This document shows positions 13,904 through 22,818 of a stretch of DNA of 64,000 bases, one piece after another; the first letter of the stretch is position 1, and the number at the start of each line of letters is the position of its first letter. Location: positions 1 to 64,000 of the forward strand of contig CAZLJE010000028.1 of assembly GCA_964559835.1 (NCBI GenBank), given 5' to 3'. The DNA comes from DAISJI01 sp964559835. Its GTDB lineage: Bacteria; Acidobacteriota; Terriglobia; Terriglobales; Acidobacteriaceae. Both the position numbers and the translations under genes were made by a program. The notes under the pieces were generated by a model, which saw only the letters and a program-made list of their open reading frames with translations, made no database searches and was not told where the DNA came from.

Positions 13904-16414
13904 TTAGAATAACCGTTCCTGCCGGCGTAACGTGCCGAAGGTCCCCACGTTGCTCAGCGACAGCGCAAATCGGAACTGGTTTTCGTTTCGGACCGAGCCC
14001 AGTGCGAAGCGCCGGTATTCCACGCTGATCCCGCAGCAGTCCCAGTTGTAGCTGGTCTGAAACGCCGAGTACTGCAGAAAGCCGGAGTGAATGTCGAACC
14101 CGACATTCACGGCCGCGTTCACGCCACGCTTGTTCGGATGGCCGTAACCCATTAGCCAGCGCATCTGGTTGAAGACCGTCGGCGCGGTGACGTTATCGGT
14201 CGTGACCACCTCGCCCAGGCCATGCAGGAACGCATGGCTGCCGGCGACAAAGAAGTCGCCGAATCGGCGGCTCACCAGCACCGTACTGGCGTTGATGAAG
14301 CCCTTCTTCGTGTCGTAATCCAGGGCCCATGTGACATCGGTATTCGTCGATGTGCCCACCCTCATGCGCGAGATCACTGGCGAAAAGCGTCGCGGATCGG
14401 TGAGGAACGCGATGCCGGAGAAATCGACGGTCGTGGTAAACACGTTGCGCCGGCCGGAGACCAGCGCGCTGCCGAAGGTCGGGTCGAAGAAGTATTTTTG
14501 CGCAATCTCCCATGCGAACACCTCGCGCGCCTGCGGCGGTCCCGGACGGCATTCCGCCTGGACCTGCTCCGCGCCGTGTTCCACGCCGGGCGTGCCGGGC
14601 ACTTTCCTTTTCGCTTGCGCCAGCGGAGCGAACTCCTGGGGCGCTTGCGGGTTCCGGCACTCGGTCGACTTCGTGCCCTTGGCGAAGATGCGATTCACCA
14701 CGGCGTACTCGACTTCATTCGTGTCGCTGAGGATATCGGCGACGTCGAAGCGGATGATCTCCGGGAAGTTCTCGACGCCATTGACGTAGCGATACGTGAT
14801 CCGCGGCTCGACCGTGTGCTTGATGGTATGGTCCGCGATCTTCTTCTCGAAAATGCGCGACAGCACCGGCGGCCTAATCTCGACCGAGGTGTCCAGCGCT
14901 CGGCGATTGATGACTTGGTCGATCACCGTACCGATGCCGAAGCCTGTCGGGTTCAAACGCTGGGTGTAGTACGTGTTGCGCAGCCCGACCTCCGGCCGGA
15001 TATTCCAGTCGCCGAGGTGCAACGGCAGCGCAACGATGGGGTGCACGTCGAAGCGGCCGACCAGCGCTCCGGTAAGAAACCCCGGTTCGCGCCGCGACAC
15101 GCCATCGGCCGATGCCTCGTACGACCAGTAGACCGGCGTTTTCCAGAGCTGCCGGTCGACACTCCTGGATGCGAAGGTCGGCGCGTGCAGGATCGTGATC
15201 ACGTCGCCGCGAATGGTGCTCTGAAAATTCTGGTAGCGCGAGGCCGCGAGGTTGAATGAGTACCCGTTGTAATTCTTGGACGCGAACGCGTTTGAGCGGA
15301 CCTCGGAATTCACCGCCAGCGTGAAGGTCTCGGCAAACGCCAGCCGGAAAACGAACGAGCTCAGGTATTCCAGGGAGGCCACGCCGCGGAAGCCCCAAGG
15401 CAGAGGCGATTCGCCGTTGACAGTGACGTCCTCGCCCCCCTGGTCCACCCTGGGGAAGCCGAAGCCACGGTCGAGCATGCCGAAATAGGTCGCATTGAGA
15501 TATGAATCCTGCGTCGGTTTGGCGCGAAACTCTCCGTGTTGCGACCAGCCGCGGTGCGAGAAGTATTCCGCGCCGACGGTCGCATCCATGCTGCGATTGA
15601 TCGCCCAGTACACCGCGTCGCCCAGGATCGTCCCCTTGCGCGACGACTGGCCGATGGTGGGGATCAGGAAACCGGTTTGGCGGCCGAGCCTGTCCACCGG
15701 GTGTTGCGCGTAAGGAAAATAAAAGATGGGAATGCCGAAGAGCCGGAAATTGCTGTGGTACATCCGCGCCTCTTCGCCGATGTCGACCGTGATCTTTCCG
15801 GCGTTGAACGTCCACTTCGGCTTCGGCAACTCGCAACTGGTGACCCACCCGTGCGAGACGACATAGCGCTCGCCATATTTTTCGACCACCGCGCCGGAAA
15901 AGAAGAACGGGTTCGACGAGGTCAGCACCACGTGGCTGCCGCGGAAGTGCGCACCGGTCGTTCCTTTCACATCGTAGAAACGCCCGCTCTGCGTTTTGAC
16001 GTTCATGGTGGCGCGCGATGCTTCCAGGTGCTCGTCATGCGGGCCGCCGTCGAAGGACACGTGTCCGGTGGCGGTCAGTTCGCCCGAGTTCTGGTCGTAG
16101 GTGATTTCGTCGGCGCGAACGACAAAACGGCGGAAAGTTATGACCACGCCGCCCTTCAAGTGATACACGTCGCCGATTTTCTCCTGGAAACCGCCCGGCG
16201 CCGTCTCGATCGTGACTTCCTCGCCCTCTTCGGCCGGTCCGGCAATATGCGGCTTCGAACGTTGCGGGTCCGCAGCCTGTTGTCCGGTGTTCCCGGAAGC
16301 CGGAAACCGGAAACCGGAAACCTCGCCTCGTATCTGGCTGGTAACTAGTGGGACGGTCACGAACACATGACACAGCAGCAACAGCGTGCTAAGTATTCGA
16401 GAGCGGAGTGTCAT
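13904..16414 (-). CDS. lptD: LPS-assembly outer-membrane protein LptD
   Basis: LptD is the outer-membrane barrel that, with the lipoprotein LptE, inserts lipopolysaccharide into the outer leaflet. The 836-aa product starts with a signal peptide (MTLRSRILSTLLLLCHVFVTVP). Residues about 60-240 are the LptA-like OstA domain (LKGGVVITFRRFVVRADEITYDQNSGEL), followed by LFGIPIFYFPYAQHP and a beta-rich barrel ending in Phe. The frame is open 159 bp further upstream, but that part precedes the signal peptide. Residues about 32-41, just after the signal peptide, are encoded by four CCGGAAA heptamers. Its presence implies an LPS-bearing, two-membrane organism. Confidence 0.93.
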   Translation of the reverse strand: MTLRSRILSTLLLLCHVFVTVPLVTSQIRGEVSGFRFPASGNTGQQAADPQRSKPHIAGPAEEGEEVTIETAPGGFQEKIGDVYHLKGGVVITFRRFVVRADEITYDQNSGELTATGHVSFDGGPHDEHLEASRATMNVKTQSGRFYDVKGTTGAHFRGSHVVLTSSNPFFFSGAVVEKYGERYVVSHGWVTSCELPKPKWTFNAGKITVDIGEEARMYHSNFRLFGIPIFYFPYAQHPVDRLGRQTGFLIPTIGQSSRKGTILGDAVYWAINRSMDATVGAEYFSHRGWSQHGEFRAKPTQDSYLNATYFGMLDRGFGFPRVDQGGEDVTVNGESPLPWGFRGVASLEYLSSFVFRLAFAETFTLAVNSEVRSNAFASKNYNGYSFNLAASRYQNFQSTIRGDVITILHAPTFASRSVDRQLWKTPVYWSYEASADGVSRREPGFLTGALVGRFDVHPIVALPLHLGDWNIRPEVGLRNTYYTQRLNPTGFGIGTVIDQVINRRALDTSVEIRPPVLSRIFEKKIADHTIKHTVEPRITYRYVNGVENFPEIIRFDVADILSDTNEVEYAVVNRIFAKGTKSTECRNPQAPQEFAPLAQAKRKVPGTPGVEHGAEQVQAECRPGPPQAREVFAWEIAQKYFFDPTFGSALVSGRRNVFTTTVDFSGIAFLTDPRRFSPVISRMRVGTSTNTDVTWALDYDTKKGFINASTVLVSRRFGDFFVAGSHAFLHGLGEVVTTDNVTAPTVFNQMRWLMGYGHPNKRGVNAAVNVGFDIHSGFLQYSAFQTSYNWDCCGISVEYRRFALGSVRNENQFRFALSLSNVGTFGTLRRQERLF
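16293..16320. repeat. heptamer array inside lptD (CCGGAAA-type, 4 units)
   Basis: CCGGAAG, CCGGAAA, CCGGAAA, CCGGAAA, read in frame just after the LptD signal peptide. Confidence 0.8.
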
Positions 16415-16484
16415 GGGTGCGTCTGCAAATTTACAGCAGCGCGCGCCGCATGGAAAGCCGCGGCTCTGACGACCCGAATCTTCT

Positions 16485-17675
16485 ATGGCGTGTCCCCTAT
16501 GCGGCGACCGCTGTACCTGCTCCTTCGCGTCCGTGTCTGCGCGCGATGGCGCATCCGCGCCTTCTTCCCTCATCTATGAGTACGACGACGATCACCGGCC
16601 GCCGCAAACGATGACTCCGGAGCCCCGCGACACGGTGTTCGTCAGCGAAGACAGCGCTTTCCGTAACGCGTCCAGCGTCTCGCCACCCGCGGAAGATCCG
16701 GTTTTTACCGGCCCGACTGCCCCACCCGAAGATTTGACCCTGGACTCGGCACACTCGCCCGAAGAAGAGCCGGGCCCGATGTGGAAGCAGGAAGTCGCGT
16801 CGCGCCTGGAGAGCTATCGCGCCCGCCGTGGCAGCCGCCGCCCGCGCTACAACGCGACCATGTCGCTCGACTTCGATCGTGCCGCGAATCGCATGATTGC
16901 CTCGGCCCTGGCGCATGAGGAGGTCGAGCAGGAAGATGCCGAAATATGCGAGCCGGCGCACGTCACCGAAGCGCGCAATGAATATTTCGGCTCTGTCGCT
17001 GAGCCGGAACGCTCGGAAGAGCCTGAGCCCGCGCGCGCTGCCAACCCGGTGCCGATCACGAAGGTCCTGGAGTTCCCTCGCCTGCCCACGCTGTTCGACA
17101 TGGCGCCCACCGGCAACGAGCTTGCCGAGCCCGTGGTCGATAAGCCTCGCATCCTGTATGTCCCCGAGGAGGTCCCGACCGCTCAGGCGCCGCTCGCCGA
17201 CATCCAGATCCAGCCGGCCGAGCTACCTGTCCTGCCCGATTTCGAATTTCCGTTGCTTGTTGCCAACGTGGGACAGCGCGTCTTCGCGACGATGATCGAC
17301 GGATTGCTCGTACTGGGCGCCGCGGCGATCTTCATGGCCATCGTTCTCCGCGACGTTCCCGCGCCCGATAACAAAGCCGGCTATGCGCTCGTCGCAGTCC
17401 TCCCGGCGATTTTCTGGGCCATCTACGAGTACCTGTTCCTGGTGCACTGTGGCACGACGCCGGGTATGCAACTGGCACACCTGAAGCTCGCCTCGTTCAG
17501 TCGCGAGCCGATCGGGCGTAAGCTGCGCCGCGCCCGCGCCCTCGCCTGGATGCTGTCGACTTTCCCGCTCGGACTTGGCATCGTTTGGGCAATGTTCGAC
17601 GAGGACACTCTCTGCTGGCACGACCGCATCACACGCACCTATGTCACGATCCCCATGCCTGAATACGAGGATTAG
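16485..17675 (+). CDS. RDD-family membrane protein with N-terminal Cys motif
   Basis: The 396-aa protein has three parts. The N-terminus MACPLCGDRCTCSF carries four closely spaced Cys that could bind a metal. Residues about 20-260 are acidic, Pro-rich and of low complexity, probably disordered. The C-terminal 130 residues are an RDD domain with three membrane helices (FATMIDGLLVLGAAAIFMAIVL, ALVAVLPAIFWAIYEYLFLV, ALAWMLSTFPLGLGIVWAMF); the HD in CWHDRITRTYV is the usual end. RDD proteins are often transporters or envelope scaffolds of unknown role. It is divergent from lptD with 70 bp between starts, which may hint at an envelope role. Confidence 0.8.
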   Translation: MACPLCGDRCTCSFASVSARDGASAPSSLIYEYDDDHRPPQTMTPEPRDTVFVSEDSAFRNASSVSPPAEDPVFTGPTAPPEDLTLDSAHSPEEEPGPMWKQEVASRLESYRARRGSRRPRYNATMSLDFDRAANRMIASALAHEEVEQEDAEICEPAHVTEARNEYFGSVAEPERSEEPEPARAANPVPITKVLEFPRLPTLFDMAPTGNELAEPVVDKPRILYVPEEVPTAQAPLADIQIQPAELPVLPDFEFPLLVANVGQRVFATMIDGLLVLGAAAIFMAIVLRDVPAPDNKAGYALVAVLPAIFWAIYEYLFLVHCGTTPGMQLAHLKLASFSREPIGRKLRRARALAWMLSTFPLGLGIVWAMFDEDTLCWHDRITRTYVTIPMPEYED

Positions 17676-17909
17676 CTGCTCCCCTTCGTGTCCCTTCGTG
17701 TGTGCTTTTGTTGCGTTGGAACCCAGGTAGCTACGAATCATCTAAGTAAAAAGTGGTTAATCCGCCGCAAAATTCACACCGTTTTCATAAACCCTACGCC
17801 GTAAGCCCTTCGCGCTGAGCCGGTGTTTCTGGCCTGAGGCGTGCTCCTCAGACAGTGAGTCGCGGTGCGCCTATGTCGCACCGTACCAACATTGAGTGTC
17901 CGGATTCTT
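17676..17909. other. intergenic region with a CCTTCGTG repeat
   Basis: Contains a short copy of the CACGAAGG repeat family in reverse sense (CCTTCGTG twice, about 17683-17702). No gene, tRNA or terminator is visible in the rest. Confidence 0.5.
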
Positions 17910-18482
17910 ATGAAGAAGCTCTCGATTGTCGTACTCCTGGTTGCCGCGGTCGTCGGTGTTTCCGTTTTGAGCACCTACATGGTCCGCCGCGACGAGATCG
18001 CCTCCCGCCGCGATTCCGTCGACCAGGCGTGGAACCACGTCAACTCAGCCATTCAGCGCCGCGCCGACCTCGTCCCCGCTGTGCTGGCAAGCACGAAAGC
18101 CACGCGCAACCGTGAACTGGTTGCCGAGGTTCAACAAGCTCGCGCTGGCGTTCAATCCGCTTCGACGCCCGTTGATATCATCGCCGCCAACCGCCGCCTC
18201 GACGCCGCCGTCTCGCGTTTGTTCGCCGCACAGCAGAACGATCCTGATGTGCTCTTCAACCAGAAGTTCTTCGCCGTGCAGGACCAATGGGCCACGGCTT
18301 CCAACCGCGTCGCTCCCGAGCGCGTTCATTACGACCAGGCAGTGCAGAGCTATAACGCGTTCATCTCCGACTTCCCGAACGATGTTTTCGCGCGCTGGGC
18401 GTCCTTCACGCCGATGGAGAATTACTTCCACGCCGATGCCAACGCCGCCTCGCGCACCACCGCGGAACTAATGCGGAAGTAG
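17910..18482 (+). CDS. LemA-family protein
   Basis: The 190-aa product has one N-terminal membrane helix (LSIVVLLVAAVVGVSVLSTYMV) followed by a helical domain typical of LemA: RRDSVDQAWNHVNSAIQRRADLVPAVL, repeated long helices, and PERVHYDQAVQSYNAFISDFPNDVFARW. LemA proteins are anchored helical proteins, often beside TPM-domain proteins, with no agreed function. ATG 17910 is chosen because the 15 codons before it lack a signal. No TPM partner is adjacent. Confidence 0.85.
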   Translation: MKKLSIVVLLVAAVVGVSVLSTYMVRRDEIASRRDSVDQAWNHVNSAIQRRADLVPAVLASTKATRNRELVAEVQQARAGVQSASTPVDIIAANRRLDAAVSRLFAAQQNDPDVLFNQKFFAVQDQWATASNRVAPERVHYDQAVQSYNAFISDFPNDVFARWASFTPMENYFHADANAASRTTAELMRK

Positions 18483-18489
18483 TCGTCGG

Positions 18490-18678
18490 AAAACAAACCG
18501 CGGATTTCGCAGATCAACGCGGATCTATACTGCGTGTCATCCTGAGCGAAGCGAAGAGCCTGCCCTGAGCTTGTCGAAGGGATCTATGCATTTCGTTTTT
18601 GCGTGTTGATCCGTGTTCATCCCTGTACATCGGTGCCTGCTTTTCTCTTGCAACTTACAACTCGAAACTTGAAACTGC
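18490..18678. repeat. mixed repeat cluster between lemA-like and hydrolase genes
   Basis: Holds, in order, CGCGGAT-type units (18498-18525), a GTCATCCTGAGCGAAGCGAA element (18536-18556), a CCCTGAGCTTGTCGAAGGG element (about 18560-18580), CCGTGTTCATC-type units (18605-18636) and a heptamer array CAACTTA, CAACTCG, AAACTTG, AAACTGC (18651-18678). Confidence 0.75.
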
Positions 18679-18683
18679 TTTTC

Positions 18684-19760
18684 ATGAAACGAGTGCTCCT
18701 GTTTGTCCTGCTGGCCGCGGCCGCGTTTGCGCAGCAAGTTCCGCAACCGGAAGAACACGATTTCACGACCCAGAATTTCAAGTTCCGCGATGGCGGATCG
18801 CTCCCCGAGCTGAAGATCCATTACTACACATACGGCAAGCCGCAGACGGATGCCCAGGGCCGCACGACCAATGCCGTGCTCATCTTGCACGGCACCGGCG
18901 GCAGCGGACGCAACTTTGTCCGTCCGCAGTTCGCCGGCGTCCTGTTCGGGCCCGGCCAATTGCTGGACACGTCGAAGTACTTCGTCATCATGCCCGACAA
19001 CATCGGGCACGGAAAATCCAGCAAGCCGAGCGACGGACTGCACGCGAAATTCCCGCACTACGACTATGACGACATGGTCGCGGCACAGCACCTGCTCCTC
19101 ACCGAAGGCCTGAAGGTCAACCACCTGCGCCTGGTCATGGGGACCTCGATGGGCTGCATGCACTCATGGGTCTGGCTCGAGACGTACCCCGACTTTATGG
19201 ACGCCTCCATGCCGCTGGCCTGCCTGCCCGTGGAAATTGCCGGACGCAACCGCATGTGGCGCAAGATGACGATCGACGCCATCCGCCTCTCGCCCGACTA
19301 CAACAATGGCGACTACGCGCAACCGCCTTACGGCCTGCGCACAGCCATTGACTTCCTGATCATCGCCGGCTCGGCGCCGCTGCAGAACCAGAAGGACTAT
19401 CCGACGCGCGAGAAGGCCGACGCGTTCGTCGACAACTACACCAAGCGCTCTCTGGCAACCATCGACGCGAACGATTTCATGTACGCGGTGGATTCTTCGC
19501 GCAATTACAACCCCGACCCGAACCTGGAAAAGATCACGGCGCCCGTGATGCACGTGAATTCAGCCGACGACTTCATCAATCCGCCGGAACTCGGCATCGC
19601 GGAAAAAGAGATCAAGCGTGTGAAGAGAGGGAAGTTCGTCCTGCTGCCGATCACCGACCAGACCCGCGGCCACGGCACGCACACGCTGGCCGCGATCTGG
19701 CAGCAATACCTGAAACAGTTGCTGGATGAGAGCACACCCTCAACTGCGAGTAATAAGTAA
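18684..19760 (+). CDS. secreted alpha/beta hydrolase, MetX-like fold
   Basis: The 358-aa product starts with a signal peptide (MKRVLLFVLLAAAAFAQ) and then resembles homoserine O-acetyltransferase-type alpha/beta hydrolases: ILHGTGGSGRNF (oxyanion region), the nucleophile elbow GTSMG with S155, an acid in MHVNSADDFINPP and the His in RGHGTH. Cytoplasmic MetX makes O-acetylhomoserine, but a signal peptide argues against that role; a secreted esterase or acyltransferase is more likely. The last codons (STASNK) and the stop come from the AGTAATA heptamer array that follows, so the C-terminal tail is repeat-derived. Confidence 0.8.
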   Translation: MKRVLLFVLLAAAAFAQQVPQPEEHDFTTQNFKFRDGGSLPELKIHYYTYGKPQTDAQGRTTNAVLILHGTGGSGRNFVRPQFAGVLFGPGQLLDTSKYFVIMPDNIGHGKSSKPSDGLHAKFPHYDYDDMVAAQHLLLTEGLKVNHLRLVMGTSMGCMHSWVWLETYPDFMDASMPLACLPVEIAGRNRMWRKMTIDAIRLSPDYNNGDYAQPPYGLRTAIDFLIIAGSAPLQNQKDYPTREKADAFVDNYTKRSLATIDANDFMYAVDSSRNYNPDPNLEKITAPVMHVNSADDFINPPELGIAEKEIKRVKRGKFVLLPITDQTRGHGTHTLAAIWQQYLKQLLDESTPSTASNK

Positions 19761-19828
19761 CAAGTAATAGGTACCAAGCACTTGGGTTCCGTTATTTCTC
19801 ATTACTTGGTACTCATTACTTATTACTG
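19749..19828. repeat. inverted pair of heptamer arrays (AGTAATA / TTACTTA)
   Basis: AGTAATA, AGTAACA, AGTAATA, GGTACCA, then after about 20 bp the complementary TTACTTGGTACTCATTACTT type. Lies between convergent genes and supplies the stop of the upstream one. The same type recurs at 37191. Confidence 0.8.
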
Positions 19829-19832
19829 GTCT

Positions 19833-20474
19833 TCACGGAACAATGATCCTGCTCTCTTGTTTTGCCTTCGCGCTTTCGGGAAATTGCGCGTTCAGGAAAT
19901 CGAGGAACGCCCGCGACTTGGGCCGTCCGCTGGTTTTTCCCAACGCGAGGCGCAGCAGGAACACCATCGCCTTCAGGACGTCCGAGTCTTTCAACCGCGA
20001 ATAGCCGAGTTGCTTCGTTTCCAGTTGCCGATACTCTTCGAGCATCTTCTGCAATTCGGCGGCGATCGCCTGCTGCGGAAGGCTCGCCATCTTCTGCTCG
20101 ACCACCAGCCCGGAGTTCACCAGCGTCTCGTACGTTTTCGCCAGCGACGTTAGCGCATGGATCACATCGCGGTCGTACACGTTGCGGTCAGAGCGCGCGC
20201 CTTTCGCGATGGCGAAACTCAATCCGCCGACCAGCGGCTCCTGCTGGTAGAGGAACGCGTCGCTCACCTCGACCTGCGGCATAAGCGCTTCTCGGTCCAG
20301 TTCCTGCAAATGCTCGGCGTTCTCGTGCTGCCGCGCCTGCTGCAGCCACGGACATTCGCTCGGACAATCCAGCGTCACTTCGCGCTCCGTGCCGCAGCAC
20401 ACGGGACAGATCTTGCCGTGTACCGCCGGGCAGAAGCGTTTTTCTTTCCTCGTTTCGCAAATCGCGCAACTCAA
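19833..20474 (-). CDS. Cys-rich N-terminus protein of unknown function
   Basis: The 213-aa product begins with a compact Cys-rich segment: MSCAIC, then CPAVHGKICPVCCGTERE and CPSECPWL within the first 45 residues. This suggests one or two zinc knuckles. The remainder is mostly helical and soluble (HALTSLAKTYETLVNSGLVVEQK, AIAAELQKMLEEYRQLETKQLG). No catalytic motif is visible. It is flanked on both sides by inverted heptamer repeats. A nucleic-acid-binding or adaptor role is possible but only an inference from the Cys pattern. Confidence 0.7.
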   Translation of the reverse strand: MSCAICETRKEKRFCPAVHGKICPVCCGTEREVTLDCPSECPWLQQARQHENAEHLQELDREALMPQVEVSDAFLYQQEPLVGGLSFAIAKGARSDRNVYDRDVIHALTSLAKTYETLVNSGLVVEQKMASLPQQAIAAELQKMLEEYRQLETKQLGYSRLKDSDVLKAMVFLLRLALGKTSGRPKSRAFLDFLNAQFPESAKAKQESRIIVP

Positions 20475-20509
20475 TTGTTCGCTCCTGAATTCATTATAGG
20501 TTCCGTAAA

Positions 20510-20646
20510 GAATGAAGAAGTCAGAATGAAGAAGTTAAGACCAGCTAGGCTGCGAATCACGAAATCTCAAGCGAAGATCGCGAATGGCGGGCAGTCGGTT
20601 ATGTGGCTTTTTCATTCTTCATTCTGACTTCTTCATTCTTCATTTC
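20510..20646. repeat. inverted pair of heptamer arrays (GAATGAA / TCATTCT)
   Basis: GAATGAA, GAAGTCA, GAATGAA, GAAGTTA (20510-20537) and TCATTCT x2, GACTTCT, TCATTCT, TCATTTC (20612-20646) flank about 75 bp of unique sequence. It has the same units and arrangement as 9374-9458. Confidence 0.8.
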
Positions 20647-20793
20647 CTTCAGTTCCCCGCTCCTGTCGCACTTTGGCACTCCGTCCAGAACAGGAAGGAG
20701 CGCAAAATGCCCGGATTTCTGGTATTTTTCCACAGGCAAAAGTGTTAAACCCGCATAAAAACTGGCTAAAACGCTTCTCAATGCTTGCTTTCG

Positions 20794-20802
20794 TGCTATA
20801 AG
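20794..20802 (+). promoter_or_regulatory. candidate extended -10 promoter of the HU gene
   Basis: TGCTATAAG matches the extended -10 consensus and the element upstream of gyrA. It gives a leader of about 40 nt ending in a strong AAGGAGG ribosome site (20840-20846). Confidence 0.5.
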
Positions 20803-20850
20803 ATGGCCCCACTGAGTGCGATTATCGGACTCAATATTGAAGGAGGATGC

Positions 20851-21147
20851 ATGGCAGCTGGCATGACCAAGACACAGCTCGTACGCCACATCGCCGAGAA
20901 GGTCGGCACCAACAACAAGACCGCCGCGACTTTCCTGCTCACCCTGAGCGAAACCGCGATCAAGGAAACCAAGAAGAACGGCGTATTCGTTCTCCCCGGT
21001 CTCGGCCGTTTGAAAAAGGTCCAGCGCAAGGCGCGCATGGGCCGCAACCCGCAGACCGGCGAACCGATCAAGATTGCTGCGAAGACCACCGCGAAGTTCT
21101 ATCTCGCGAAGGCCGTGAAGGACTCGATCGCCCCGAAAAAAGCGTAG
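20851..21147 (+). CDS. HU/IHF-family DNA-binding protein
   Basis: A 98-aa HU-fold protein. HU bends DNA and compacts the nucleoid, usually as a dimer. The N-terminal helices (MTKTQLVRHIAEKVGTNNKTAATFLLTL) and the beta-arm region (GLGRLKKVQRKARMGRNPQTGEPIKIAAKTTAKFYLAKAVKD) with the RNPQTG arm tip are all present; the arm carries extra Lys and Arg. The ATG at 20851 follows an ideal AAGGAGG site at 4-nt spacing; the upstream open frame has no such site. A terminator follows directly, so it is a single-gene unit, probably highly expressed. Confidence 0.95.
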   Translation: MAAGMTKTQLVRHIAEKVGTNNKTAATFLLTLSETAIKETKKNGVFVLPGLGRLKKVQRKARMGRNPQTGEPIKIAAKTTAKFYLAKAVKDSIAPKKA

Positions 21148-21171
21148 TTCCTCTTTCAGGCGAAATCATTG

Positions 21172-21206
21172 GGCCGGCTGCGAAGCCGGCCTTTGATTTT
21201 TTTTAA
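21172..21206 (+). terminator. rho-independent terminator of the HU gene
   Basis: Perfect 8-bp stem GGCCGGCT / AGCCGGCC with loop GCGA, then a T-rich tract of eight T. Confidence 0.9.
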
Positions 21207-21218
21207 AAAACAATTCCT

Positions 21219-21333
21219 AGTTGTAAGTTGCAAGTTGTTGGTTCGGTTTTAAAAATCAGATTCCTCCGCCTCGCAAGGAGTGAAAATCCGTTGAGTCTTG
21301 CGTGGCAGGCGAGACGCCCGCGTTATAAGCGTC
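21219..21333. repeat. heptamer array and GGCGAGACGCC element
   Basis: AGTTGTA, AGTTGCA, AGTTGTT (21219-21239), and a GGCAGGCGAGACGCCCGCG element near 21303. That element is nearly identical to a stretch inside mnmE near 63092. Confidence 0.7.
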
Positions 21334-22806
21334 TCAGCGCTTCGGCAGGTCCGCGCGGTTCCACCACCCGCCGCCGAGGGCCTGGAACAGCGCCGCGGTA
21401 TCCGCATAACGATTGGCGCGGGCCTGGGCCTGGTTGATCAGCGCCTGCTGATAGGTCTGCTCGGCGCTCAGCAGCGCCAGATAATTCGAGTAGCCGGATT
21501 CGAACTGCTTGCGCGCGAGATCGAGCGTGACGCCCGCAGCATCTTTCGCCGCAGCGGAGGTCCTAAGCGCGTCCGCGTCCTGCTCCAGCGCGTGCAGCGT
21601 GTCCGCGACATTCTGGAACGCCGTCAGCACGGTGCTGCGATACTGCTCATTCGCTTGAACGTAGAACGCGTTGGCAGCCCGCTCGCGGTGCTTGAGCGTC
21701 CCGCCGGTGAATAACGGCTGCGTTATGCCCGCGCCGAGGTCCCAGAATCCGGTACCTTCGATAAACATGCGGCTGAACTGGAGCGCCATAGCGCCGGCGT
21801 CGGCGGTCAGCGGAAACGCGGGAAAACGGCTGGCGTGCGCAATACCGATTTGCGCGCTGGCGAAATGCAGGTTCTCCTGCGCCTGTTGAATGTCAGGACG
21901 CTGTTCCACGAGCTGTGAAGGGACGGTCAGCGGTATCTGTTGCGGGAGTTCAAGCGATGCGAGGTCGAACTTCTCCGCCAGCTCCTGGTCGGGATAGCCA
22001 CCGGAGAGCGCGGCAAGGAGGTCGCGCTGCAGCGCCAATTGCTTCAGCAGCGGCGGCAGCGTGGCCGTGACCTGCGCCAGTTGCGACTCCTGCTGCGCGA
22101 GATCGAGCCTGCTTGCATAACCCGCAGCAAACTGATTGCGCACCGTCTTCACCATGTCGGTGTTGATGGTGATCACTTCGCGCGTGGCGTCGATCTGCGC
22201 GCGCAACGACGCTTCCTGGATCGCCGCGGCCGCAACGTTCGAACTCAACGTGATGTGCGCCGCCGCAAGCGCAAAGCGCGCCTGCTGCTCCTGTGCCCGA
22301 AGTCCCTCGACTGTCCTGCGATTCAGGCCGAAGACATCCGGCACGAACGACACCGCGACCTGCGGCGTGAAGAGGCTGTAAGTCAACACACCGGACGCAG
22401 TCGCAGGCGAGACGACACTCGATGTCTTATTGTGGCTGGCAGCAAAACCGCCGTTCGCGCTGGGGTAGTAAGCGCCGCGCTGCGCCAGCACGTTTTCCCT
22501 CGCGACGAGCAATGCTGCCTGCGCGGCTTTGACGTTGGGATTGGCTTTGAGCGAGCGCTCGATCAGGTCGTTGAGCGGCTTGGAGTGAAACAACGTCCAC
22601 CAGTCGCCCGGGATGTCGCCGGCGACGAACTGCTGCGCTTGTCCGCCGGGGACGTCGGGCGCGTTGCTGGTAGTCGCGACCGGCGTGGGCGTATAGCCGC
22701 TGAGGTCTGGAGGCGCAGGCTTCTTGTACTTCGGTCCGACGGCGCAACCCGCAAGCCCCAAGGCCAGTACACCAACGGCAGCGACCGATCTGTATTTCGC
22801 AGTCAT
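21334..22806 (-). CDS. outer-membrane efflux lipoprotein (TolC/NodT/OprM family)
   Basis: The 490-aa product has a lipobox LAGC with Cys21, then VGPKYKKPAPPD, the usual start of NodT-type channels. Two repeated helical OEP domains follow (ADWWTLF-like region, then VAAAAIQEASLRAQIDATREV and FASAQIGIAHASRFPAFPLTADAG). It forms the trimeric outer-membrane duct for the RND pump encoded just upstream. It is the last gene of the operon MFP - RND - small secreted protein - channel, separated from the small gene by 12 bp. Confidence 0.93.
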   Translation of the reverse strand: MTAKYRSVAAVGVLALGLAGCAVGPKYKKPAPPDLSGYTPTPVATTSNAPDVPGGQAQQFVAGDIPGDWWTLFHSKPLNDLIERSLKANPNVKAAQAALLVARENVLAQRGAYYPSANGGFAASHNKTSSVVSPATASGVLTYSLFTPQVAVSFVPDVFGLNRRTVEGLRAQEQQARFALAAAHITLSSNVAAAAIQEASLRAQIDATREVITINTDMVKTVRNQFAAGYASRLDLAQQESQLAQVTATLPPLLKQLALQRDLLAALSGGYPDQELAEKFDLASLELPQQIPLTVPSQLVEQRPDIQQAQENLHFASAQIGIAHASRFPAFPLTADAGAMALQFSRMFIEGTGFWDLGAGITQPLFTGGTLKHRERAANAFYVQANEQYRSTVLTAFQNVADTLHALEQDADALRTSAAAKDAAGVTLDLARKQFESGYSNYLALLSAEQTYQQALINQAQARANRYADTAALFQALGGGWWNRADLPKR

Positions 22807-22818
22807 AAGTCAACTTCC

